Assembly: GCA_003214695.1 (NCBI GenBank)
Contig: QCLI01000012.1
Span: 1-38,994 of the forward strand
Length of the DNA: 38,994 nt
Direction: 5' to 3'
DNA from: Prochlorococcus sp. AG-412-P08
GTDB taxonomy: Bacteria > Cyanobacteriota > Cyanobacteriia > PCC-6307 > Cyanobiaceae
The notes beneath the pieces are model-generated. The model was not told the origin of the DNA and did no database searches. It saw only the letters and a program-made list of their open reading frames with translations. Below, in pieces: positions 26,576-35,527 of this stretch; the first letter of the stretch is position 1, and each line of letters starts with the position of its first letter. The position numbers were made by a program, and so were the translations under genes.

Positions 26576-28069
26576 ATGGCACGTCAACAAGGTTGGTTTG
26601 CCCTTTTGCTCGCATTAGTAATTTCTGCTTTTTTATTGTGTATTAATCTTCCTTTTCAGTTAGGGTTAGATCTTCGGGGAGGTAGCCAGCTTACTCTTGA
26701 GGTTCAGCCCATTAATATTTCGGAAAAAGTTAACTCTGAGCAATTGGAGGCAGTTCAGTTGGTATTGGATAGGAGAGTAAATGGTTTAGGGGTCGCAGAA
26801 TCATCTCTTAGAACTGTTGGTTCTGATCAGCTTATTCTTGAGCTACCAGGCGAGCAAGAACCTTCTAGGGCGGCAAGAGTTTTAGGTAAAACAGCTTTGC
26901 TCGAATTCAGGGCACAGCGAGCAGGTACAAGGATAGAGATGCAGAGGCTCCAAAGATTAAGGAGTCAGCTGAGAGGCATTGTTTCATATAAGGAAAACTT
27001 CAAAAGTAATAATTCTGAATCTACAGATCTTCCAAATATTCAGAAGCAACTTCAAGATTTAGGAGCTTCTCTAGGGGTAGGTCAGATTGCGTCAAGTGAC
27101 GAAGATGAGCAAATAGAACTGATTAGAGGAAAAATAAATAATGAGATAGTAAATCTTTTTGAACCTTCGCTCTTAACGGGGAGTGATTTAGTTAGTGCAG
27201 GGAGAAGACAAGAACAAAATCTTTCTAGTTGGGAGGTTACTCTTGCTTTTAATAAGGATGGAGGCGATAAGTTTGCAAGCCTCACAAAATCAATAGCAGG
27301 CTCAGATAGGTTGCTTGGAATTGTTTTAGATGGGGAATCTATAAGTGAGGCTTCTGTTGGAGAACAATTTAAAACTGTTGGTATATCAGGAGGTTCGGCT
27401 ACTATAAGTGGTAACTTTAATGCAGAATCTGCTAGAGAACTTGAAGTTCAACTTAGAGGTGGTTCTTTACCTTTGCCTGTAAAGATCATCCAAGTAAGAA
27501 CAATAGGACCAAGCTTAGGTGCTGAAAATATCCGAAAAAGTCTTTTTGCAGCTCTTTTGGGCCTAGTTTTGGTCGCTATATTTATGACTATCTTCTATAG
27601 GATTGCTGGAGTTGTGGCAATCCTGGCACTTTCTTTTTATTCACTTTTTAATCTTGCTGTATATGTTCTCATCCCTGTAACACTGACATTGCCTGGTATA
27701 GCTGGCTTTATCCTCAGCATTGGAATGGCCGTAGATGCCAATGTCCTTATTTTTGAGAGAGTTAAAGATGAGCTTAGAAGAGGGAATACCTTGATAAGGT
27801 CTATAGAAACAGGTTTCTCTCAAGCTTTTTCTTCAATAATTGATGGTCACATAACTACTTTGATTAGTTGTCTCTCACTTTTTTATTTAGGAACTGGATT
27901 TGTAAAGGGCTTTGCGGCAACTTTGGGACTTGGTGTCTTTATGAGTTTGTTTACAGCCTTAACTTGTACGCGGGTTCTTCTTAGATTCCTAATGAGCTAT
28001 AAAACTCTAAGAAAACCTACAAATTTCCTGCCACTGAAGCAACTTCCTAAGGAAATTACAATTACCTAA
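26576..28069 (+). CDS. secD: Protein translocase subunit SecD
   Basis: SecD with SecF uses the proton gradient to complete Sec export. The 497-residue protein has an N-terminal membrane helix, LDLRGGSQLTLEVQP (the SecD D1 motif), the periplasmic domain with LGKTALLEFRAQRAG, then five more helices from about residue 320 containing GMAVDANVLIFERVKDELRRG, the RND-type signature. A linker around 130-175 is Ser/Asn/Gln-rich. ATG start at 26576. It follows pdhB and precedes secF on the same strand. Confidence 0.96.
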   Translation: MARQQGWFALLLALVISAFLLCINLPFQLGLDLRGGSQLTLEVQPINISEKVNSEQLEAVQLVLDRRVNGLGVAESSLRTVGSDQLILELPGEQEPSRAARVLGKTALLEFRAQRAGTRIEMQRLQRLRSQLRGIVSYKENFKSNNSESTDLPNIQKQLQDLGASLGVGQIASSDEDEQIELIRGKINNEIVNLFEPSLLTGSDLVSAGRRQEQNLSSWEVTLAFNKDGGDKFASLTKSIAGSDRLLGIVLDGESISEASVGEQFKTVGISGGSATISGNFNAESARELEVQLRGGSLPLPVKIIQVRTIGPSLGAENIRKSLFAALLGLVLVAIFMTIFYRIAGVVAILALSFYSLFNLAVYVLIPVTLTLPGIAGFILSIGMAVDANVLIFERVKDELRRGNTLIRSIETGFSQAFSSIIDGHITTLISCLSLFYLGTGFVKGFAATLGLGVFMSLFTALTCTRVLLRFLMSYKTLRKPTNFLPLKQLPKEITIT

Positions 28070-28078
28070 ATCAAAGCT

Positions 28079-29044
28079 GTGTCATTCCCTACTGAAATCG
28101 CTACCAAGAAACCAAAAATTAGTATCTATCGCCATCGCCAAAAGGTTTGGCTTGCATCAGGCTTAGCAGTACTCATGAGCATTGTTGGGTTTATTGTATC
28201 TTCTCTTGATTCCTCTATAGGGCTTCCTGTTCGACCAGGACTTGATTTTACTGGAGGCACTCAAATTAGGCTTGAAAGAGATTGTAGTAATCAATGTAAT
28301 CAGATTGGTTCTGAAGTTATAAGTGAAGCCTTAAATAACATTAGTCTTTCCAATAACGAGTCACCGCAGAAGTTTTTCGGAGCTAGAGTTCAGTTTCTTG
28401 ATGAATATAATTCATTATCTATTAGAGTCCCTTCCTTATCAGCAAGTGAGAGCAAAAATCTCATTCAATCACTAGTAAGTATTGCTGGGCCCTTCAAGAG
28501 TGGAGGACAGTATATAGAGACAATTGGTCCTACTTTAGGAGCCAAGTTGCTTAAAACGACATTAATTTCACTTTTTGCGGCATTTTCTTGTGTTGCTTTT
28601 TATATATCAATCAGGTTTGATAAGAAGTTTTCATTCCTCGCAATTCTTGCACTGATTCATGATGTTTTAATTGTATGCGGCATTTTTTCCTGGTTAGGTA
28701 TCTATTTAGATGTAGAGGTTAATAGTTTATTTGCTGTTGCCCTATTAACAATAGCTGGATACTCGGTTAATGATACTGTTGTTGTATTTGACAGAATTAG
28801 GGAACTAAATAAACAAGATAATTCTTTAAACCCAACTCAGAAGATTGATTTAGCTGTTTCTGCAACCCTTACTAGAACGCTTTATACAAGTGGAACAACC
28901 TTGTTGCCTCTTTGTGCGTTGATATTTTTTGGCGGATCTACGCTCTATTGGTTTGCTGTTGCATTGGCATTAGGTGTAATTGTAGGAAGTTGGTCAAGCA
29001 TTGCATTGGTTCCCTCGTTGCTCACACTTCAAAAAGATGAGTAA
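28079..29044 (+). CDS. secF: Protein translocase subunit SecF
   Basis: This 321-residue partner of SecD has a GTG start nine bases after secD. It shows GLDFTGGTQIRLE (the SecF periplasmic motif), the helix segment GYSVNDTVVVFDRIRE and the final ALALGVIVGSWSSIALVP. Two Cys near residues 70-75 (DCSNQCNQ) are a small periplasmic quirk that could form a disulfide. Length is normal. The pair supports export of signal-peptide proteins, including photosynthetic and periplasmic ones. Confidence 0.95.
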   Translation: MSFPTEIATKKPKISIYRHRQKVWLASGLAVLMSIVGFIVSSLDSSIGLPVRPGLDFTGGTQIRLERDCSNQCNQIGSEVISEALNNISLSNNESPQKFFGARVQFLDEYNSLSIRVPSLSASESKNLIQSLVSIAGPFKSGGQYIETIGPTLGAKLLKTTLISLFAAFSCVAFYISIRFDKKFSFLAILALIHDVLIVCGIFSWLGIYLDVEVNSLFAVALLTIAGYSVNDTVVVFDRIRELNKQDNSLNPTQKIDLAVSATLTRTLYTSGTTLLPLCALIFFGGSTLYWFAVALALGVIVGSWSSIALVPSLLTLQKDE

Positions 29045-29093
29045 TATCAAAGAAAAACAATATTATTTTTATAAATACTATTAAACTTTTGAA

Positions 29094-29294
29094 GTGGAAA
29101 AATTTCTCAATAGAAAAATTACTTGGATACCAGTTTTTCTTGGCTTGATGTCAATTTGGGATCTTAGGGTTGAGATACGTCTACTGGTTGAGAATTTTAC
29201 CTTTATTGGATTATTTTATGCAATAGGTAAACATCCATTGGCTATTAGTGTCTTATTACTGTTACCATTTATGCTTCAAAAACGATCAAGATGA
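29094..29294 (+). CDS. Small hypothetical membrane protein
   Basis: This 66-residue ORF has a GTG start 49 bases after secF. Two hydrophobic segments (about 12-24, PVFLGLMSIWDLR, and 48-60, LAISVLLLLPFML) are separated by a polar loop and followed by a basic QKRSR tail that would stay in the cytoplasm. No family is recognised. Cotranscription with secDF is possible but not shown. Confidence 0.55.
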   Translation: MEKFLNRKITWIPVFLGLMSIWDLRVEIRLLVENFTFIGLFYAIGKHPLAISVLLLLPFMLQKRSR

Positions 29295-29308
29295 TAGAAT
29301 TATCGAAG

Positions 29309-30421
29309 TTAAATAGTATTAACTATATCCTTTTTATCAAGTATATCATGTACTAGAACTTCTTTAACTAATACTTGAAGAACTACTGTAAGAGGAAGCG
29401 AAAGTAGTAAACCTATGGGACCAAAAATTATAGTGAAGATAAATTGCGCTGTTAAAGTTACAGCTGGAAGAAGCTTTACTTGATAATGCATCACTGATGG
29501 TGTTATTAGATAACTCTCTAGATTTTGAATGATGATATAGCAGAGAAGAATTGCAAAAGATTTCCAAGGAGCATCAAGTAGTGCAACTGATATAGGAAAG
29601 ATTGTACTAACTGTGGGCCCTATGTTTGGAATAATGTTTAAAACACCAGCAATTAATGCATTAGCAATAACAAGCTTAATCCCAAGCAAATATAAGGAGA
29701 TTCCAGCCAGCAAGGCAACAAAAGTTGAACTTATAATTACACCTGTCATCCAGTTGCTCAGAGCTTCTCCACATTCCAAAAGTATCTTTCTTGATCTTTT
29801 CCTATAAAAAGAAGGCATTAGTTGTATTACTATTTCTCTATAGGCTTCTGGTTGGACACAAATCATCAAGCTGATTGATAATACAAAAATAGTTTGTATT
29901 ATTCCAGCACCAAGGTTGCCGGCAATATCTAATAATCTTCTTAAACTATCTGTTATCCCATTTGCTAGGACTACACCGTCAGGAAGTGGGTCAAACTCTT
30001 TAAAAACAAAAATATCTGAAGGAACAAAAGATGAGTTTTCACCATAGACGATTCTTGAGATCCTTTCAATCGTTATAGTTATGATCTCCCAAAGAGTCTT
30101 TGCAGCTGAGGGGAGTTGAATTATTAATTGTTGGAATTCTTGAGTAAATTGGGGTACAACTATTATCATTGACATACTGAAGATTAAAATAACACTGATT
30201 AGTGATATTAATAAGCAGAATTGTCTTGGGAGTGCTGATAGTTTATTTATTTTTGCTGTAAGTGTACATAATGCCATTGCTATTATTACACCCGCAAATA
30301 TCAAGATGACTACATCTCTTAAGCTCCAGAGTAAAAAAAATGTAGTTATTAAGGCAGTTAGGTTTAGCCAATTAGAGAATTTCAAGGCACTTATTTTTCT
30401 GAATAGCCCATTCCATTGCAA
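29309..30421 (-). CDS. AI-2E family transporter (PerM/YdgG-like permease)
   Basis: This is a 370-residue polytopic membrane protein of the AI-2E/UPF0118 family. It begins with three helices (about 17-80) and a large soluble loop (about 85-150), then has the family core with PFL-type segments, [20 protein letters not shown] and the C-terminal [20 protein letters not shown]. Family members export autoinducer-2, indole acetate or ions; the substrate is unknown here. Its TTG start lies 31 bases inside the end of psb28 in another frame, so it may be translationally coupled to it. Convergent with the secDF gene group. Confidence 0.9.
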   Translation of the reverse strand: MQWNGLFRKISALKFSNWLNLTALITTFFLLWSLRDVVILIFAGVIIAMALCTLTAKINKLSALPRQFCLLISLISVILIFSMSMIIVVPQFTQEFQQLIIQLPSAAKTLWEIITITIERISRIVYGENSSFVPSDIFVFKEFDPLPDGVVLANGITDSLRRLLDIAGNLGAGIIQTIFVLSISLMICVQPEAYREIVIQLMPSFYRKRSRKILLECGEALSNWMTGVIISSTFVALLAGISLYLLGIKLVIANALIAGVLNIIPNIGPTVSTIFPISVALLDAPWKSFAILLCYIIIQNLESYLITPSVMHYQVKLLPAVTLTAQFIFTIIFGPIGLLLSLPLTVVLQVLVKEVLVHDILDKKDIVNTI

Positions 30422-30759
30422 GAGGCATAACGCTTAGCAAACCTCATGAAACGTTCGAATTCTTTTTCGCTTTTCCAAACGTAGGTGGCTTCTATTGCGC
30501 TTGGGTTGCCATTGAGAAATCTAGCTTTAACTTCTCTTGTTTTAATCTCTCCTTCTTCATCCAGCATACTCATGCCTTTAATTGTTCCTTCTTTAACAGC
30601 TGATAATGCATTGGGTTCTTCAAATGTGAAAAAAGCTTGACCTGTCCTACCGTCACGACTTCTTGTTAGTCTAATTTCCGGGACAGTTGGCTCCTTAATA
30701 CCTTCTAGAAAGCTAATCGAGGCTGTGTTTTTTGTTTCTTGCATGGTCTTTAGAGACAT
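30391..30759 (-). CDS. psb28: Photosystem II reaction-centre assembly protein Psb28
   Basis: Psb28 is a cytoplasmic-side PSII factor that associates with CP47-containing assembly intermediates and affects chlorophyll synthesis. The protein contains [36 protein letters not shown], an almost complete match to the family core, and the C-terminal fold with [22 protein letters not shown]. Length 122 is typical. Starts at 30759 (MSLKT) or 30744 (MQETK) are both possible. Its end overlaps the AI-2E transporter start. Confidence 0.95.
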   Translation of the reverse strand: MSLKTMQETKNTASISFLEGIKEPTVPEIRLTRSRDGRTGQAFFTFEEPNALSAVKEGTIKGMSMLDEEGEIKTREVKARFLNGNPSAIEATYVWKSEKEFERFMRFAKRYASCNGMGYSEK

Positions 30760-30807
30760 GTCTTAAATAGTACTGAAAAGGGATTGATAGTGTAAGGAAA
30801 TCATTTC

Positions 30808-31851
30808 TTAATACATAAGACCATTTGCTATTAGTTTTTCTGTAGCAGATTTATTGCCTAATCCTGAGAGGTCGATTGTTTCTTTGTGTTCAATTTTTTT
30901 AAGCTCGTGTTCATAACATTTGTCGTAATACTCAAGAATTGCCAAGCATGCGTCAGCCCATGAGCCCACTTCTATTGATTTAATTGCTTGCTTTGTGCGT
31001 TGAGGACCTAAACGCTTACTGATTTTTACAGTCGCATCGATTAGCTCTGATCGTTTATGCCTGCTGTACTGATCAACTAATATCTTTATTCTTTCATGTT
31101 TGCTTTTTGTTATTTCAAGCACACGAGCGTTTTTCATTTGTTCGAAAAGTTTATGTGGAATTCTGCATTTTCCAAGATTTGCGCTTTCTGCTTCAAGCCA
31201 AATTGCTTGGGAAGATTCAACTTCTGAATTGTGGAGAGCTTGAGCAAGCAAGTTTTCAAATTGCTCGCAACTAGGTTGAGCCCCTAAACCAAGCCCCCCA
31301 AAACTACTTCCTTTGTGGTTTGCGAGCCCTTCTAAATCAATAGTAAAAATTCCTTTTTTGGAAAGCTCTACCAATAAAGGAGTTTTCCCTGTACCTGTTT
31401 TCCCAGCTAGAAGCCTTAAGGGCCATTTTTTCTCAAATTGATTTATAGCCCATCTTCGATAGCTTTTGTAGCCTCCACTTAATAAAACTGGGTTTAATCC
31501 AAGTGCATTAGCTAGCCATCCTACGCTAGCTGAACGCATTCCACCTCGCCAACAGTAGATTCTTAAGTGAGATTTAGTTGATCTTGACTGTTGAAGCTCT
31601 AATTGGTTCTTTATCTTTTCAAGTTTTGGAGAAGTAACTCTAAGACCAGCGATAATGGCACTCTCTCGGCCTTTGCTTTTATATGTTGATCCAACCAATG
31701 CCCTCTCTTCGTCATCAAAGAGAGGAATATTATGTGAACCAGGCCAATGACCTTGCTTATACTCCTTTGGACTTCGAATATCAATCAAAGGTCCTTTAAG
31801 ACTTCTGAATGTATTTAGTGAATATGAAGTTGGTATTCCGATGCCTGACAT
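30808..31851 (-). CDS. selU: tRNA 2-selenouridine / geranyl-2-thiouridine synthase
   Basis: SelU (YbbB) modifies the wobble 2-thiouridine of Lys, Glu and Gln tRNAs, geranylating it and replacing sulfur with selenium. The protein has an N-terminal rhodanese domain with DIRSPKEYKQGHWPGSHNIP, the active-site YCWRGGMRSAS (Cys100) and a P-loop, GKTGTGKT (150-157). I chose ATG 31851 (MSGIGIPTSYS) over 31923, as the longer form would overlap the divergent gun4 gene and adds non-family residues. Length 347. selD is not in the window; whether selenium is used here cannot be told. Confidence 0.92.
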   Translation of the reverse strand: MSGIGIPTSYSLNTFRSLKGPLIDIRSPKEYKQGHWPGSHNIPLFDDEERALVGSTYKSKGRESAIIAGLRVTSPKLEKIKNQLELQQSRSTKSHLRIYCWRGGMRSASVGWLANALGLNPVLLSGGYKSYRRWAINQFEKKWPLRLLAGKTGTGKTPLLVELSKKGIFTIDLEGLANHKGSSFGGLGLGAQPSCEQFENLLAQALHNSEVESSQAIWLEAESANLGKCRIPHKLFEQMKNARVLEITKSKHERIKILVDQYSRHKRSELIDATVKISKRLGPQRTKQAIKSIEVGSWADACLAILEYYDKCYEHELKKIEHKETIDLSGLGNKSATEKLIANGLMY

Positions 31852-31888
31852 AGTTGAATGAGGATGAATATTAGAACGGTTGAGAGTT

Positions 31889-32614
31889 ATGCCATCTGAA
31901 ACACCTGAATCAACCAATATCACTATTGATGAGTTGCTTGAAAAGTTTTCAAGTAGTTCAGAAAGACAAAAACGACGTATTACTACTGAACTTGAGTCAA
32001 GATCTGAAGAATTGAGTTCACTTGGGCCAAATCTATTGAATGGTTTTGATCAGGAATCAGATGATTGGACATTTGGATGGATCTTTCAAATTTTAAATAG
32101 ACATCAAAAACAGTTTCTTTCAGATCTTTTAAAAAAAGAGCCATTGCCATGGTTTGTTACTCCTTCTTCAAATGGTATTGATTATGAGCCTTTGCAGCAA
32201 AGTCTTTTAGAAGAGCGCTTTGAGGACTCTGATCGAATTACCAGTCAAATCTTACGGAAACTGGCTGGTGATGGTGCGGTTGATCGTGGATATGTTTATT
32301 TCAGTGAAGTTGATGGAATGGATGCTCAAGATTTAATTACATTAGATCGCCTTTGGACTGCCTATTCTCAAGGAAGATTTGGCTTCTCTGCACAGGCACG
32401 TCTCTTAGAGTCTTTGGACGAACGTTACGATAAGCTCTGGCCAAGAATTGGATGGAAGCTGGAGGGAGTCTGGACTAGATATCCAAATGCATTTACTTGG
32501 TCACTTGAAGCCCCTGAGGGGCATATGCCTTTAGTGAATCAATTGCGTGGTGTTCGCTTGATGGATGCTTATATGAAGCATCCATTCTTAAAAGCTAGAA
32601 AACAAAAAACATGA
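31889..32614 (+). CDS. gun4: GUN4-domain tetrapyrrole-binding protein
   Basis: GUN4 binds Mg-protoporphyrin and stimulates magnesium chelatase, the first chlorophyll-specific step. The 241-residue protein has the N-terminal helical bundle (about 10-75, TIDELLEKF to WTFGWIFQILNRHQ) and then the GUN4 core LLEERFEDSDRITSQILRKL, LITLDRLWTAYSQGRFGFSAQARLLE, with the tetrapyrrole-binding tail WTRYPNAFTWSLEAPEGHMP. Start: ATG 31889 (MPSETPES) rather than TTG 31880. Divergent from selU, with 37 bases between. Confidence 0.93.
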   Translation: MPSETPESTNITIDELLEKFSSSSERQKRRITTELESRSEELSSLGPNLLNGFDQESDDWTFGWIFQILNRHQKQFLSDLLKKEPLPWFVTPSSNGIDYEPLQQSLLEERFEDSDRITSQILRKLAGDGAVDRGYVYFSEVDGMDAQDLITLDRLWTAYSQGRFGFSAQARLLESLDERYDKLWPRIGWKLEGVWTRYPNAFTWSLEAPEGHMPLVNQLRGVRLMDAYMKHPFLKARKQKT

Positions 32615-32735
32615 GGGTTAGATTTACAAAAGTTAGATAATGCAAAGGAACTACTTAACTGTTTTTTTTAGAGGCTCTTATTTCTAGTTTTTTATTTTGA
32701 ACTGCAAGCGCTTTCAAACTTTTATTTTTCTTCGA

Positions 32736-33125
32736 ATGAGGTTGTTTCGATGGACCGATTTTGTTGTTCCATCAAGTCTTAACCTGAGATTAGACTTAAA
32801 TATGCTAATTGAACCAGTTGATCTTAAAGAGACTAGAGAGCGCATAGAGTTGGGATTGCACGAGGCTCTTATCAATGCAGTTGTACATGGAAATTTAAAT
32901 GCTCCTGAGAAATTTATAAGAATTAGAAGAATCATTACGCCAAATTGGCTTGTATGGCAGATACAAGATCAAGGCAATGGCATAAATGTTTCACAAAGAA
33001 ACTTTAGTTTACCTTCTGAAATTGATGCTGAGAGTGGCAGAGGGCTTTTCCTGATTCATGAATGTTTTGATGATGTTCGTTGGAGTAACAAAGGAAATAG
33101 GTTGCAAATTGCCTGTCGGCGTTGA
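32736..33125 (+). CDS. RsbW/SpoIIAB-like anti-sigma regulatory ATPase
   Basis: This is a small GHKL-fold ATPase of the RsbW type. The N-box ELGLHEALINAVVHGN, the G1 box IQDQGNGIN and the G2 box AESGRGLFLIHECFDDV are in order. These proteins phosphorylate STAS antagonists and sequester a sigma factor. Start uncertain: ATG 32736 (MRLFRWTDF) preferred; TTG 32697 adds 13 residues; neither has a clear ribosome-binding site. No sigma factor or phosphatase gene adjoins it, but a STAS protein is encoded at 7424-7759. Confidence 0.85.
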   Translation: MRLFRWTDFVVPSSLNLRLDLNMLIEPVDLKETRERIELGLHEALINAVVHGNLNAPEKFIRIRRIITPNWLVWQIQDQGNGINVSQRNFSLPSEIDAESGRGLFLIHECFDDVRWSNKGNRLQIACRR

Positions 33126-33131
33126 GATGGA

Positions 33132-33386
33132 CTATTTAGAGGGACATCCAGGGTCTTTAACTTCTTCTCTTAGCCACTTTAGAGATTGCTCAATAAGGTC
33201 TTCAATATCAGAGTCCTTCCCTCCATTGACAATTTGACAAAGAGCACTGACTAACAACTCAGTAGCTCTACAAGTCTTATTGTTCTTTAACTTGTGCCAG
33301 TTGCTGTCTTTTAAAACTAATTCTGAATGAAGAGAATTTATTAGATTGATAACTTCATCAGACCAATAAGATTTCTTTAGCGCCAT
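33132..33386 (-). CDS. DUF6439-like small conserved protein
   Basis: This is an 84-residue soluble protein. The layout WSDEVINLINSLHSEL, then LKDSNWHKLKNNKTCRATELLVSAL, and the C-terminal WLREEVKDPGCPSK matches a small family I recall from marine picocyanobacteria (DUF6439). It is entirely helical with one conserved C-terminal Cys in DPGCPS. Function unknown. ATG start at 33386. Its stop lies six bases from that of the convergent RsbW-like gene. Confidence 0.72.
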   Translation of the reverse strand: MALKKSYWSDEVINLINSLHSELVLKDSNWHKLKNNKTCRATELLVSALCQIVNGGKDSDIEDLIEQSLKWLREEVKDPGCPSK

Positions 33387-33390
33387 TCAT

Positions 33391-34122
33391 TTATTCAGTA
33401 GTGTATCTATAAATTGTATCTATTAATTTGATTATTTTATCAACTTCATAATCATTTTTAAGGCTTCTCTTGGAAATGAACTGCTTAAAGCCACTGCTTG
33501 CTGGAGTTAGGTGGTTACCTTCTAGCTCAATTACTATAGAATTATCTTTTTCCCTGGCTTGAAGATGCTCTAATAGCTGTTTTGTTTGGTCTATTTTGTC
33601 ATCTTTAAATTTAATCAATATATTTCTTTGTTGTATATAATTCTTGGTAATAAGATTCATTGTTTCTATTGGACTGGGGCTAAATTCACTTTCTATTTTT
33701 AGCTTTCTTTTGAATTTACCGATCATCGGGACTGAACTGTCAGCTTTAAAATTATTGAAACTTAACCCTATAAATGATTTGCTTACTCTTCCCCTGTCAG
33801 GTGAAATTAAATGCAATTTGCAACCTAGACTGTGCCCAATCCTAACAGGCTTATAAGATTTAATTCCAATTCTTGATTCTAGCTTAAATCTACATTCTCT
33901 AAATTCTTTCCAAGCTTCATTAGCCTGTGCTTGATGATCAAACCCTGGAATATAGTTCCATGCATGTATAGCAATATTCTTTTTGCTAAGACCTTCAAGT
34001 AGTCTTTTATAACTAATATTAGGAGATATTCCAAGGTAGCTTCCTCCAATCATTTCTATTAATTCTTTTGGTCTTGATGGCCAAATACACCAAATACGAT
34101 TTATTTTCCGCCATTGAGTCAT
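33391..34122 (-). CDS. DUF1350 family alpha/beta-hydrolase-like protein
   Basis: This 243-residue protein matches the plant/cyanobacterial DUF1350 pattern: PKELIEMIGGSYLG near the start, AIHAWNYIPGFDHQAQANEAW and a lipase-type nucleophile elbow VRIGHSLGCKLH (GHSLG at 96-100, Ser98). A C-terminal LEGNHLTPAS segment holds a plausible catalytic His. The fold is probably an alpha/beta hydrolase; no substrate is known. ATG start at 34122. It lies five bases upstream of the DUF6439-like gene, so they are likely one operon. Confidence 0.85.
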   Translation of the reverse strand: MTQWRKINRIWCIWPSRPKELIEMIGGSYLGISPNISYKRLLEGLSKKNIAIHAWNYIPGFDHQAQANEAWKEFRECRFKLESRIGIKSYKPVRIGHSLGCKLHLISPDRGRVSKSFIGLSFNNFKADSSVPMIGKFKRKLKIESEFSPSPIETMNLITKNYIQQRNILIKFKDDKIDQTKQLLEHLQAREKDNSIVIELEGNHLTPASSGFKQFISKRSLKNDYEVDKIIKLIDTIYRYTTE

Positions 34123-34157
34123 TTTGATTGGCTGATAAAAATCACGTTAAATGCCAA

Positions 34158-34167
34158 CACTATAGTG
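34158..34167. promoter_or_regulatory. Perfect 10-bp palindrome in a divergent intergenic region
   Basis: CACTATAGTG is self-complementary and sits 36 bases upstream of the DUF1350 start and about 85 bases upstream of the exonuclease start. It could be an operator half-site or part of overlapping promoters; no regulator can be named. Confidence 0.35.
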
Positions 34168-34173
34168 GAATTA

Positions 34174-34197
34174 ATACTAACTATAGAGTTATTACTA
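34174..34197 (+). repeat. Direct repeat copy 1 (ATACTAACTATA, then ATTACTA)
   Basis: The 12-mer ATACTAACTATA is followed, after a 5-base insertion (GAGTT), by ATTACTA. The same two blocks recur 46 bases downstream, fused, at 34220. It lies between the DUF1350 gene and the exonuclease gene. Confidence 0.6.
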
Positions 34198-34219
34198 TCT
34201 TCAAAGCAGATAATTTTTT

Positions 34220-34238
34220 ATACTAACTATAATTACTA
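34220..34238 (+). repeat. Direct repeat copy 2 (ATACTAACTATAATTACTA)
   Basis: This is the second copy of the 12-mer, with ATTACTA joined directly. It contains TATAAT at 34228-34233, 18 bases before the TTG start of the exonuclease gene, so it may be the -10 element of a very short-leader transcript. Confidence 0.6.
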
Positions 34239-34251
34239 AGAAGGTAAGGTT

Positions 34252-35004
34252 TTGGAAAGAATGCAGAAGGAACTTGAACTCTTTAGTAACGACATTACTT
34301 TAGAGGCGGAGAATTCTTTTGTGCCAGAGTTTTTATTAATTCTCGATACAGAAACAACAGGGCTTGATGCATCAGATCATCAATGTATAGAGATCGGAGT
34401 AATTCTTTTTCATGTTCCGAGCAGGTCGGTTCTTGCTCAGAATTCTTTTCTGCTACCAGCTATTACAAACGCAGCAGAAATAATTAATAAAATCCCTCCT
34501 GAAATTACTCAACTAGATCAACCTTGGGAAGTTGGCTTGAAATATTTTGAGGCGCTTTTAGATAAAGCCGATTTGGTTTTGGCTCATAATGCTTCCTTTG
34601 ATCGCCAGTGGTTTGGGGTTCATCCTCTACCTGAGATTGCTAAACCATGGATATGTACATTGGAAGATATTTCTTGGCCTTCAGAACTTGGTCTTAAAAG
34701 TAGACCCTCAGTAAAAGACCTTGCGCTTGCTTATGAAATTCCTGTTTGGAGTGCTCATCGTGCCTTAACTGATTGCATTTATCTAGCTGAGGTACTCAGA
34801 CGCTGTTCAGACTTAGAGACTCTTTTAATGCAAGGTCTAGAGCCAAGAACACTTATGAAAGCCGATGTTTCTTATGAAGAAAGACATTTAGCAAAAAATT
34901 CTGGTTTTCGCTGGAATGATCCTATTCGAGGGGCATGGACGAGACGAATGAGTCAGAGAGAAATTAGAAAACTGCCTTTCCCAGTTACAAATGTGGATTT
35001 GTAA
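34252..35004 (+). CDS. DnaQ-like 3'-5' exonuclease
   Basis: This is an RNase-T/DnaQ superfamily exonuclease domain protein. The DEDDh motifs are complete: Exo I LILDTETTGLD (catalytic Asp and Glu), Exo II LVLAHNASFDRQWF and Exo III SAHRALTDC (His and Asp). The 250-residue protein extends about 55 residues past the domain with a basic tail. It could be the proofreading epsilon-type subunit for DnaE or a repair nuclease; the short length and cyanobacterial context do not decide. Start TTG 34252, after AAGGTAAGG, or ATG 34261. Repeats in its promoter region are described separately. Confidence 0.88.
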   Translation: MERMQKELELFSNDITLEAENSFVPEFLLILDTETTGLDASDHQCIEIGVILFHVPSRSVLAQNSFLLPAITNAAEIINKIPPEITQLDQPWEVGLKYFEALLDKADLVLAHNASFDRQWFGVHPLPEIAKPWICTLEDISWPSELGLKSRPSVKDLALAYEIPVWSAHRALTDCIYLAEVLRRCSDLETLLMQGLEPRTLMKADVSYEERHLAKNSGFRWNDPIRGAWTRRMSQREIRKLPFPVTNVDL

Positions 35005-35137
35005 TTAGGATAATGGAGTACCTTCTTTTCATATATTTTCTTTAGACCTTAGAAGAGACGTTTTTTCTTCTCTTAAGTTAGTTCTTCTGAGTCCTAGCTC
35101 AAAGTAAAAGCATTTTCTACTTTTAAATAAACTTGTT

Positions 35138-35386
35138 ATGCACTTAGAGAGCCGAAAAATAAGAAGAAGTTTGAGACATTGGCAGCAAGTTAGAAGTTGG
35201 GCGAGATTGATTAGAGAGGCTGAGATCCTTTGGACGGTTGATCAAAAGGAACTTAAGAGGCTTGGAGCTTTGGAATTGTCTCAATTAATTAGCGAAATCC
35301 CGCCATCTTATAGAAGGCGGATAAATCTTTGGCTGATTAAATTTTCTGTTGCTACAAGGTTTAATTGTAGGCAAAAAGGAGATTAA
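35138..35386 (+). CDS. Basic hypothetical protein
   Basis: This 82-residue Arg/Lys-rich protein (ESRKIRRSLRHWQQVRSW...) has no membrane segment. The sequence is largely helical with Trp in conserved-looking positions (RHWQQVRSWARL, INLWLIKF), suggesting a small nucleic-acid- or ribosome-binding protein, which is inference. Start: ATG 35138. It lies between the exonuclease and hisS. No family recognised. Confidence 0.6.
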   Translation: MHLESRKIRRSLRHWQQVRSWARLIREAEILWTVDQKELKRLGALELSQLISEIPPSYRRRINLWLIKFSVATRFNCRQKGD

Positions 35387-35527
35387 GCTATAAAGGTTTG
35401 CAGTATTTCACGGATGATTGCATAATCAAGAATTATTTTGGGTTTAGAATCTCTAACCAGATTCCTTATTCTAGGTTTAAAAAAAGTTAAATTAATAAGG
35501 CAAACTACATATTAGAAGAAGCTTGAG

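Noticed and set aside
35058-35090. Possible terminator hairpin after the exonuclease gene (CTTAGAAGAG ... CTCTTAAG)
   Set aside because: The stem needs a bulge and its T-run is in the loop instead of after the stem.
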